From positions 2,480,001-2,544,000 of the forward strand of contig NW_027475138.1 of the NCBI RefSeq assembly GCF_051020985.1: a DNA stretch of 64,000 nt, read 5' to 3'. Of the stretch, positions 23,472 through 33,326 are shown one piece after another; within the stretch, counting starts at the first letter, position 1, and each line of letters opens with the position of its first letter. The stretch comes from Nomia melanderi (lineage: Eukaryota > Arthropoda > Insecta > Hymenoptera > Halictidae). Made by a program: the position numbers and the translations under genes. The notes under the pieces were generated by a model. That model was not told the DNA's origin. It made no database searches and saw only the letters and a program-made list of their open reading frames with translations.

Positions 23472-26400
23472 AGCAGGAACGACCTCGGACCACCAGTGGC
23501 CGAGAAAACCACCGTCTCATGGGTCCGGACACTCAGGGTCAGGGGAAAACCCAATATATATCTGGCGATATCTCGGGTTCTATTACAGATAGCGCAATAA
23601 ACCAAAGTGCATTGTCTGTAGGAGGCCCTGGCGCATGAATCTGGGCAGCGGGAACGACCTCGGACCACCAGGGGCCGAGAAAACCACCGTCTCATGGGTC
23701 CGGATACTCTGGGTCAGGGGAAAATCCAATATATATCTGGTGATATCTCGGGTGCTATTACAGATAGCGCAATAAATCAAAGTGCATTGTCTGTAGGAGG
23801 CCCAGGCGAATGAATCTGTGCAGCGGGAACGACCTCGGACCACCAGAGGCCGAGAAAACCACCATCTCATGGGTCCGGACACTCAGGGTCAGGGGAAAAT
23901 CCAATATATATCTGGTTATATCTCTGGTGCTATTACAGATAGCGCAATAAACCAAAGTGCATTATCTGTAGGAGGCCCTTGCGAATGAATATGTACCGCA
24001 GGAACGATCTCGGACCACCAGTGGCCGAGAAAATTACAGATATTCGGAATCCGTCACCCAAGGTCATGTAAAAATCCAGCATATATCTGGTGATATCTCG
24101 GGTGCTATTACAGATAGCGCAATAACCCAAAGTGCATTGTCTGTAGGAGGCCCTGGCGCATGAATCTGTGCAGCGGGAACGACCTCGGACCACCAGGGGC
24201 CGAGAAAACCACCGTCTCATGGGTCCGGACACTCAGGGTCAGGGGAAAATCCAATATATACCTGGTGATATCTCGGGTGCTATTACAGATAGCGCAATAA
24301 ATCAAAGTGCATTGTCTATAGGAGGCCCTGCCGCATGAATCTGTGCAGCGGGAACGACCTCGGACCACCAGGGGCCGGGAAAACCACAGTCTCATGGGGC
24401 CGGACACTCAGGGTCAGGGGAAAATTCAATATATATCTGGTGATATCTCGGGTGCTATTAGAGGTAGCACAATAAATCAAAGTGCATTGTCTGTAGGTGG
24501 CACCGGCGAATGAATCTGTGCCGCAGGAACGACCTCGGACCACCAGTGGCCGAGAAAATTACAGATATTCGGAATCCGTCACCCTAGGTCATGTAAAAAT
24601 CCAGCATATATCTGGTGATATCTCGGGTGCTATTACAGATAGCGCAATAAACCAAAGTGCATTGTCTGTAGGAGGCCCTTGCGAATGAATCTGTGCCGCA
24701 GGAACGACCTCGGACAACCAGTGGCCGAGAAAACCACCGTCTCATGGGTCCGGACACTCAGGGTCAGGGGAAAACCCAATATATATCTGGCGATATCTCG
24801 GGTGCTATGACAGATAGCGCAATAAATCAAAGTGCATTGTCTGTAGGAGGCCCTTGCGAATGAATCTGTGCCGCAGGAACGACCTCGGACCACCAGTGGC
24901 CGAGAAAACCACCGTCTCATGGGTCCGGACACTCAGGGTCAGGGGAAAACCCAATATATATCTGGCGATATCTCGGGTTCTATTACAGATAGCACAATAA
25001 ACCAAAGTGCATTGTCTGTAGGAGGCCCTGGCGCATGAATCTGGGCAGCGGGAACAACCTAGGACCACCAGGGGCCGAGAAAACCACCGACTCACGGGGC
25101 CGGACACTCAGGGTCAGGGGAAAATCCAATATATATCTGGTGATATCTCGGGTGCTATTAGAGATAGCGCAATAAACCAAAGTGAATTATCTGCAGGAGG
25201 CCCTGGCGCATGCATCTGTGCAGCGGGAACGCCCTCGGACCACCAGGGGCCAAGAAAACCACCGTCTCATGGGTCCGGATACTCTGGGTCAGGGGAAAAT
25301 CCAATATATATCTGGTGATATCTCGGGTGCTATTACAGATAGCGCAATAAATCAAAGTGCATTGTCTGTAGGAGGCCCAGGCGAATGAATCTGTGCAGCG
25401 GGAACGACCTCGGACCACCAGAGGCCGAGAAAACCACCATCTCATGGGTCCGGACACTCAGGGTCAGGGGAAAATCCAATATATATCTGGTTATATCTCT
25501 GGTGCTATTACAGATAGCGCAATAAACCAAAGTGCATTATCTGTAGGAGGCCCTTGCGAATGAATCTGTACCGCAGGAACGATCTCGGACCACCAGTGGC
25601 CGAGAAAATTACAGATATTCGGAATCCGTCACCCAAGGTCATGTAAAAATCCAGCATATATCTGGTGATATCTCGGGTGCTATTACAGATAGCGCAATAA
25701 CCCAAAGTGCATTGTCTGTAGGAGGCCCTGGCGCATGAATCTGTGCAGCGGGGACGACCTCGGACCACCAGGGGCCGAGAAAACCACCGTCTCATGGGTC
25801 CGGACACTCAGGGTCAGGGGAAAATCCAATATATATCTGGTGATATCTCGGGTGCTATTACAGATAGCGCAATAAATCAAAGTGCATTGTCTATAGGAGG
25901 CCCTGCCGCATGAATCTGTGCAGCGGGAACGACCTCGGACCACCAGGGGCCGGGAAAACCACAGTCTCATGGGGCCGGACACTCAGGGTCAGGATAAAAT
26001 TCAATACATATCTGGTGATATCTCGGGTGCTATTAGAGATAGCACAATAAATCAAAGTGCATTGTCTGTAGGAGGCACTGGCGAATGAATCTGTGCCGCA
26101 GGAACGACCTCGGACCACCAGTGGCCGAGAAAATTACAGATATTCGGAATCCGTCACCCAAGGTCATGTAAAAATCCAGCATATATCTGGTGATATCTCG
26201 GGTGCTATTACAGATAGCGCAATAAACCAAAGTGCATTGTCTGTAGGAGGCCCTGGCGCATGAATCTGGGCAGCGGGAACGACGTCGGACCACCAGGGGA
26301 CGAGAAAATCACCGTCTCATGGAGCCGGACACTCAGGGTCAGGGAAAAATCCAATATATATCTGGTGATATCTCGGGTGCTATTACAGATAGCGCAATAA

Positions 26401-27112
26401 ACCAAAGTGCACTGTCTGTAGGAGGCCCTGGCGCATGAATCTGGGCAGCGGGATCGACCTCGGACCACCAGGGGCCGAGAAAACCACCGTCTCATGGGTC
26501 CGGACACTCAGGGTCAGGGGAAAATCCAATATATATCTGGTGATATCTCGGGTGCTATTAGAGATAGCGCAATAAACCAAAGTGAATTATCTGCAGGAGG
26601 CCCTGGCGCATGCATCTGTGCAGCGGGAACGCCCTCGGACCACCAGGGGCCAAGAAAACCACCGTCTCATGGGTCCGGATACTCTGGGTCAGGGGAAAAT
26701 CCAATATATATCTGGTGATATCTCGGGTGCTATTACGGATAGCCCAATAAATCAAAGTGCATTGTCTGTAGGAGGCCCTGCCGCATGAATCTGTGCAGCG
26801 GGAACGACCTCGGACCACCAGAGGCCGGGAAAACCACAGTCTCATGGGGCCGGACACTCAGGGTCAGGGGAAAATTCAATATATATCTGGTGGTATCTCG
26901 GGTGCTATTAGAGATAGCGCAATAAATCAAAGTGCATTGTCCGTAGGAGGCACTGTCGAATGAATCTGTGCCGCAGGAACGACCTCGGACCACCAGTGGC
27001 CGAGAAAATTACAGATATTCGGAATCCGTCACCCAAGGTCATGTAAAAATCCAGCATATATCTGGTGATATCTCGGGTGCTATTACAGATAGCGCAATAA
27101 ACCAAAGTGCAT
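21602..27112 (+). repeat. Large block, copy 1 (28-unit family)
   Basis: This block recurs at +4,900 bp (22213-25993 matching 27113-30893) and at +11,725 bp (21602-27159 matching 33327-38884). It opens with the GTCCGTAGGAGGCACTGTCG unit, passes through trimers, then B, P and A units, and ends with the TCAATACATATC and P-unit series. Over the 3.8 kb shared with copy 2 I noticed only two base differences (C at 24261 and T at 22260 here, T and G in copy 2), so the copies are almost identical. Confidence 0.88.
22031..23605 (+). repeat. 525-bp trimer array, 3 copies
   Basis: Trimers start at 22031, 22556 and 23081. The third is altered: it has GGGATCGACGTCGG near 23301, and its last unit has CAGCAGGAAC and GGCGATATCTCGGGTTC. 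The count of three, against four at 17831, shows that trimer number changes between otherwise equal HOR copies. Confidence 0.88.
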
Positions 27113-27280
27113 TGTCTGTAGGAGGCCCTGGCGCATGAATCTGGGCAGCGGGAACGACGGCGGACCACCAGGGGACGAGAAAACCACCGTCTCATGGGTC
27201 CGGACACTCAGGGTCAGGGGAAAATCCAATATATATCTGGTTATATCTCTGGTGCTATTGCAGATAGCGCAATGAACCAA
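27106..27280 (+). repeat. Fusion unit at the seam of two large blocks
   Basis: The left half is the first trimer unit type (AGTGCATTG). The right half is the second type (AAAACCACCG, GGTTATATCTCTGG, GCTATTGCAGATAG). In copy 1 these are two adjacent units (22031 and 22206), so one unit is missing here. A private base, GACGGCGG for GACGTCGG at 27160, marks it. This seam turns an offset of 5,075 bp on its left into 4,900 bp on its right. Confidence 0.82.
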
Positions 27281-30200
27281 AGTGCATTGTCTGTAGGAGG
27301 CCCTTGCGAATGAATCTGTGCCGCAGGAACGACCTCGGACCACCAGTGGCCGAGAAAACCACCGTCTCATGGGTCCGGACACTCAGGGTCAGGGGAAAAT
27401 CCAATATATATCTGGTTATATCTCTGGTGCTATTACAGATAGCGCAATAAACCAAAGTGCATTGTCTGTAGGAGGCCCTGGCGCATGAATCTGGGCAGCG
27501 GGAACGACGTCGGACCACCAGGGGACGAGAAAATCACCGTCTCATGGAGCCGGACACTCAGGGTCAGGGAAAAATCCAGCATATATCTGGTGATATCTCG
27601 GGTGCTATTACAGATAGCGCAATAAACCAAAGTGCACTGTCTGTAGGAGGCCCTGGCGCATGAATCTGGGCAGCGGGAACGACGTCGGACCACCAGGGGA
27701 CGAGAAAACCACCGTCTCATGGGTCCGGACACTCAGGGTCAGGGGAAAATCCAATATATATCTGGTTATATCTCTGGTGCTATTGCAGATAGCGCAATGA
27801 ACCAAAGTGCATTGTCTGTAGGAGGCCCTTGCGAATGAATCTGTGCCGCAGGAACGACCTCGGACCACCAGTGGCCGAGAAAACCACCGTCTCATGGGTC
27901 CGGACACTCAGGGTCAGGGGAAAATCCAATATATATCTGGTTATATCTCTGGTGCTATTACAGATAGCGCAATAAACCAAAGTGCATTGTCTGTAGGAGG
28001 CCCTGGCGCATGAATCTGGGCAGCGGGAACGACGTCGGACCACCAGGGGACGAGAAAATCACCGTCTCATGGAGCCGGACACTCAGGGTCAGGGAAAAAT
28101 CCAGCATATATCTGGTGATATCTCGGGTGCTATTACAGATAGCGCAATAAACCAAAGTGCACTGTCTGTAGGAGGCCCTGGCGCATGAATCTGGGCAGCG
28201 GGATCGACGTCGGACCACCAGGGGACGAGAAAACCACCGTCTCATGGGTCCGGACACTCAGGGTCAGGGGAAAATCCAATATATATCTGGTTATATCTCT
28301 GGTGCTATTGCAGATAGCGCAATGAACCAAAGTGCATTGTCTGTAGGAGGCCCTTGCGAATGAATCTGTGCAGCAGGAACGACCTCGGACCACCAGTGGC
28401 CGAGAAAACCACCGTCTCATGGGTCCGGACACTCAGGGTCAGGGGAAAACCCAATATATATCTGGCGATATCTCGGGTTCTATTACAGATAGCGCAATAA
28501 ACCAAAGTGCATTGTCTGTAGGAGGCCCTGGCGCATGAATCTGGGCAGCGGGAACGACCTCGGACCACCAGGGGCCGAGAAAACCACCGTCTCATGGGTC
28601 CGGATACTCTGGGTCAGGGGAAAATCCAATATATATCTGGTGATATCTCGGGTGCTATTACAGATAGCGCAATAAATCAAAGTGCATTGTCTGTAGGAGG
28701 CCCAGGCGAATGAATCTGTGCAGCGGGAACGACCTCGGACCACCAGAGGCCGAGAAAACCACCATCTCATGGGTCCGGACACTCAGGGTCAGGGGAAAAT
28801 CCAATATATATCTGGTTATATCTCTGGTGCTATTACAGATAGCGCAATAAACCAAAGTGCATTATCTGTAGGAGGCCCTTGCGAATGAATATGTACCGCA
28901 GGAACGATCTCGGACCACCAGTGGCCGAGAAAATTACAGATATTCGGAATCCGTCACCCAAGGTCATGTAAAAATCCAGCATATATCTGGTGATATCTCG
29001 GGTGCTATTACAGATAGCGCAATAACCCAAAGTGCATTGTCTGTAGGAGGCCCTGGCGCATGAATCTGTGCAGCGGGAACGACCTCGGACCACCAGGGGC
29101 CGAGAAAACCACCGTCTCATGGGTCCGGACACTCAGGGTCAGGGGAAAATCCAATATATATCTGGTGATATCTCGGGTGCTATTACAGATAGCGCAATAA
29201 ATCAAAGTGCATTGTCTATAGGAGGCCCTGCCGCATGAATCTGTGCAGCGGGAACGACCTCGGACCACCAGGGGCCGGGAAAACCACAGTCTCATGGGGC
29301 CGGACACTCAGGGTCAGGGGAAAATTCAATATATATCTGGTGATATCTCGGGTGCTATTAGAGGTAGCACAATAAATCAAAGTGCATTGTCTGTAGGTGG
29401 CACCGGCGAATGAATCTGTGCCGCAGGAACGACCTCGGACCACCAGTGGCCGAGAAAATTACAGATATTCGGAATCCGTCACCCTAGGTCATGTAAAAAT
29501 CCAGCATATATCTGGTGATATCTCGGGTGCTATTACAGATAGCGCAATAAACCAAAGTGCATTGTCTGTAGGAGGCCCTTGCGAATGAATCTGTGCCGCA
29601 GGAACGACCTCGGACAACCAGTGGCCGAGAAAACCACCGTCTCATGGGTCCGGACACTCAGGGTCAGGGGAAAACCCAATATATATCTGGCGATATCTCG
29701 GGTGCTATGACAGATAGCGCAATAAATCAAAGTGCATTGTCTGTAGGAGGCCCTTGCGAATGAATCTGTGCCGCAGGAACGACCTCGGACCACCAGTGGC
29801 CGAGAAAACCACCGTCTCATGGGTCCGGACACTCAGGGTCAGGGGAAAACCCAATATATATCTGGCGATATCTCGGGTTCTATTACAGATAGCACAATAA
29901 ACCAAAGTGCATTGTCTGTAGGAGGCCCTGGCGCATGAATCTGGGCAGCGGGAACAACCTAGGACCACCAGGGGCCGAGAAAACCACCGACTCACGGGGC
30001 CGGACACTCAGGGTCAGGGGAAAATCCAATATATATCTGGTGATATCTCGGGTGCTATTAGAGATAGCGCAATAAACCAAAGTGAATTATCTGCAGGAGG
30101 CCCTGGCGCATGCATCTGTGCAGCGGGAACGCCCTCGGACCACCAGGGGCCAAGAAAACCACCGTCTCATGGGTCCGGATACTCTGGGTCAGGGGAAAAT

Positions 30201-30893
30201 CCAATATATATCTGGTGATATCTCGGGTGCTATTACAGATAGCGCAATAAATCAAAGTGCATTGTCTGTAGGAGGCCCAGGCGAATGAATCTGTGCAGCG
30301 GGAACGACCTCGGACCACCAGAGGCCGAGAAAACCACCATCTCATGGGTCCGGACACTCAGGGTCAGGGGAAAATCCAATATATATCTGGTTATATCTCT
30401 GGTGCTATTACAGATAGCGCAATAAACCAAAGTGCATTATCTGTAGGAGGCCCTTGCGAATGAATCTGTACCGCAGGAACGATCTCGGACCACCAGTGGC
30501 CGAGAAAATTACAGATATTCGGAATCCGTCACCCAAGGTCATGTAAAAATCCAGCATATATCTGGTGATATCTCGGGTGCTATTACAGATAGCGCAATAA
30601 CCCAAAGTGCATTGTCTGTAGGAGGCCCTGGCGCATGAATCTGTGCAGCGGGGACGACCTCGGACCACCAGGGGCCGAGAAAACCACCGTCTCATGGGTC
30701 CGGACACTCAGGGTCAGGGGAAAATCCAATATATATCTGGTGATATCTCGGGTGCTATTACAGATAGCGCAATAAATCAAAGTGCATTGTCTATAGGAGG
30801 CCCTGCCGCATGAATCTGTGCAGCGGGAACGACCTCGGACCACCAGGGGCCGGGAAAACCACAGTCTCATGGGGCCGGACACTCAGGGTCAGG
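27113..30893 (+). repeat. Large block, copy 2 (28-unit family)
   Basis: This is nearly identical to 22213-25993 at 4,900 bp and to 33938-37718 at 6,825 bp. It begins inside the fusion unit at 27106 and ends inside a second fusion unit (30781-30955). Trimers are present at 27456 and 27981, after a truncated one. Extra length to the right (three units of copy 1) is absent. Confidence 0.88.
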
Positions 30894-30955
30894 GGAAAAT
30901 CCAATATATATCTGGTGATATCTCGGGTGCTATTAGAGATAGCGCAATAAACCAA
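30781..30955 (+). repeat. Fusion unit marking a three-unit deletion
   Basis: The left part equals unit 25881 (GTCTATAGG, CCCTGCCGCATG, GCCGGGAAAACC). The right part, from about 30894, equals unit 26406 (AAAATCCAATATATATC, TATTAGAGATAG, then a P unit). Copies 1 and 3 instead have GGATAAAATTCAATACATA at the matching place. Exactly 525 bp is missing with no scar. The offset to copy 1 changes from 4,900 to 4,375 bp here. Confidence 0.82.
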
Positions 30956-32880
30956 AGTGAATTATCTGCAGGAGGCCCTGGCGCATGCATCTGTGCAGCG
31001 GGAACGCCCTCGGACCACCAGGGGCCAAGAAAACCACCGTCTCATGGGTCCGGATACTCTGGGTCAGGGGAAAATCCAATATATATCTGGTGATATCTCG
31101 GGTGCTATTACGGATAGCCCAATAAATCAAAGTGCATTGTCTGTAGGAGGCCCTGCCGCATGAATCTGTGCAGCGGGAACGACCTCGGACCACCAGAGGC
31201 CGGGAAAACCACAGTCTCATGGGGCCGGACACTCAGGGTCAGGGGAAAATTCAATATATATCTGGTGGTATCTCGGGTGCTATTAGAGATAGCGCAATAA
31301 ATCAAAGTGCATTGTCCGTAGGAGGCACTGTCGAATGAATCTGTGCCGCAGGAACGACCTCGGACCACCAGTGGCCGAGAAAATTACAGATATTCGGAAT
31401 CCGTCACCCAAGGTCATGTAAAAATCCAGCATATATCTGGTGATATCTCGGGTGCTATTACAGATAGCGCAATAAACCAAAGTGCATTGTCTGTAGGAGG
31501 CCCTGGCGCATGAATCTGGGCAGCGGGAACGACGTCGGACCACCAGGGGACGAGAAAATCACCGTCTCATGGAGCCGGACACTCAGGGTCAGGGAAAAAT
31601 CCAGCATATATCTGGTGATATCTCGGGTGCTATTACAGATAGCGCAATAAACCAAAGTGCACTGTCTGTAGGAGGCCCTGGCGCATGAATCTGGGCAGCG
31701 GGAACGACGTCGGACCACCAGGGGACGAGAAAACCACCGTCTCATGGGTCCGGACACTCAGGGTCAGGGGAAAATCCAATATATATCTGGTTATATCTCT
31801 GGTGCTATTGCAGATAGCGCAATGAACCAAAGTGCATTGTCTGTAGGAGGCCCTTGCGAATGAATCTGTGCCGCAGGAACGACCTCGGACCACCAGTGGC
31901 CGAGAAAACCACCGTCTCATGGGTCCGGACACTCAGGGTCAGGGGAAAACCCAATATATATCTGGCGATATCTCGGGTTCTATTACAGATAGCACAATAA
32001 ACCAAAGTGCATTGTCTGTAGGAGGCCCTGGCGCATGAATCTGGGCAGCGGGAACAACCTAGGACCACCAGGGGCCGAGAAAACCACCGACTCACGGGGC
32101 CGGACACTCAGGGTCAGGGGAAAATCCAATATATATCTGGTGATATCTCGGGTGCTATTAGAGATAGCGCAATAAACCAAAGTGAATTATCTGCAGGAGG
32201 CCCTGGCGCATGCATCTGTGCAGCGGGAACGCCCTCGGACCACCAGGGGCCAAGAAAACCACCGTCTCATGGGTCCGGATACTCTGGGTCAGGGGAAAAT
32301 CCAATATATATCTGGTGATATCTCGGGTGCTATTACGGATAGCCCAATAAATCAAAGTGAATTGTCTGTAGGAGGCCCTGCCGCATGAATCTGTGCAGCG
32401 GGAACGACCTCGGACCACCAGAGGCCGGGAAAACCACAGTCTCATGGGGCCGGACACTCAGGGTCAGGGGAAAATTCTATATATATCTGGTGGTATCTCG
32501 GGTGCTATTAGAGATAGCGCATTAAATCAAAGTGCATTGTCCGTAGGAGGCACTGTCGAATGAATCTGTGCCGCAGGAACGACCTCGGACCACCAGTGGC
32601 CGAGAAAATTACAGATATTCGGAATCCGTCACCCAAGGTCATGTAAAAATCCAGCATATATCTGGTGATATCTCGGGTGCTATTACAGATAGCGCAATAA
32701 CCCAAAGTGCATTGTCTGTAGGAGGCCCTGGCGCATGAATCTGTGCAGCGGGAACGACCTCGGACCACCAGGGGCCGAGAAAACCACCGTCTCATGGGTC
32801 CGGACACTCAGGGTCAGGGGAAAATCCAATATATATCTGGTGATATCTCGGGTGCTATTACAGATAGCGCAATAAATCAA
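30894..32880 (+). repeat. Composite segment between large blocks
   Basis: About 30894-31480 follows 26519-27105. Bases 31481-32005 are a single 525-bp trimer. About 32006-32880 follows 15731-16605 at 16,275 bp (93 units). The stretch 31108-32457 is itself copied at 38458-39807 (offset 7,350 bp, 42 units). It is therefore assembled from parts of three other HORs. Confidence 0.78.
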
Positions 32881-33073
32881 AGTGCATTGTCTGTAGGAGG
32901 CCCTGGCGCATGAACCTGTGCAGCGGCAACGACCTCGGACCACCAGGGGCCGAGAAAACCACAGTCTCATGGGGCCGGACACTCTGGGTCAGGGGAAAAT
33001 CCAATATATATCTGGTGATATCTCGGGTTATATTACAGATAGCACAATAAATCAAAGTGCATTGTCTGTAGGA

Positions 33074-33126
33074 GGCCCTGGCGCATGAATCTGTGCAGCG
33101 GGAACGACCTCGGACCACCAGGGGCC
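33074..33126 (+). other. Long-range dyad within the unit (8-bp stem)
   Basis: GGCCCTGG at 33074-33081 can pair with CCAGGGGCC at 33118-33126, leaving one bulged G and a 36-base loop. It is present in A-type units. It is weakened in B units, where CCAGGGGCC becomes CCAGTGGCC. Whether it forms in DNA or RNA is unknown. Confidence 0.55.
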
Positions 33127-33129
33127 GAG
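33109..33129 (+). other. Dyad CTCGG...CCGAG
   Basis: CTCGG (33109-33113) and CCGAG (33125-33129) are a perfect 5-bp inverted repeat around an 11-base spacer. Two further C-G pairs are possible inside. It is kept in most A and B units and lost where CGAGAAAA is GGGAAAA. It competes with the longer dyad that overlaps it. Confidence 0.55.
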
Positions 33130-33182
33130 ACAACCACCGTCTCATGGGGCCGGACACTCAGGGTCAGGGGAAAATCCAATAT

Positions 33183-33196
33183 ATATCTGGTGATAT
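33183..33196 (+). other. Dyad ATATC-TGGT-GATAT
   Basis: A 5-bp stem with a 4-base loop lies at the AT-rich end of the unit, in the best conserved segment. GGTTATATC variants (trimer units) disrupt it. Confidence 0.5.
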
Positions 33197-33203
33197 CTCG
33201 GGT

Positions 33204-33218
33204 GCTATTAGAGATAGC
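33204..33218 (+). other. Dyad GCTAT-(5)-ATAGC
   Basis: GCTAT and ATAGC form a perfect 5-bp stem around TAGAG here, or around TACAG in other units. The loop alternates between haplotypes but the stem is kept in most of them. Exceptions include the GCTATGACAG and ATAGGTAGC-like variants. Confidence 0.55.
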
Positions 33219-33326
33219 GCGATAAATCAAAGTGAATTATCTGCAGGAGGCCCTGGCGCATGCATCTGTGCAGCGGGAACGACCTCGGACCACCAGGGGC
33301 CGAGAAAATCACCGTCTCATGGGGAC

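Larger units (their letters stand above)
32881..33230 (+). repeat. Two unusual near-consensus units inside the young core
   Basis: Units 32881 and 33056 carry variants not shared with their neighbours: AACCTGTGCAGCGGCAACG, GGTTATATTACAGATAGCAC and GAGACAACCACC. The first lacks the linked marks of the surrounding classes, and its CAGCGGCAACG is otherwise seen in the diverged right end (59696, 61975, 62150). They may be older units spared from homogenisation, or units moved in from a less homogenised region. Confidence 0.65.
33056..33230 (+). repeat. Reference unit, haplotype A (near consensus)
   Basis: This unit is close to the majority sequence and serves as a map. Consensus positions: 1-23, AGTGCATTG...GGAGGCCC, well conserved. 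24-46, variable (TGGCGCATGAATCTGTGCAGCGG). 47-65, GAACGACCTCGGACCACCA, conserved. 66-125, the most variable block, where haplotypes A, B and C differ. 126-153, TATATCTGGTGATATCTCGG and what follows, the best conserved part. 154-175, variable, with the alternatives ACAGATAG and GAGATAG and a segment ending AATAAATCAA or AATAAACCAA. This copy differs from consensus at a few bases, including GAGACAACC for GAGAAAACC and GATAAATC for AATAAATC. Confidence 0.9.

Noticed and set aside
33056..33230. Canonical 17-bp CENP-B box (core TTCG...A..CGGG)
   Set aside because: The consensus has CGGG in AGCGGGAAC and CTCGGGTGC, and B units have ATTCGGAATCC, but the two halves never stand at the required spacing on either strand. 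An exhaustive scan of all units was not done.
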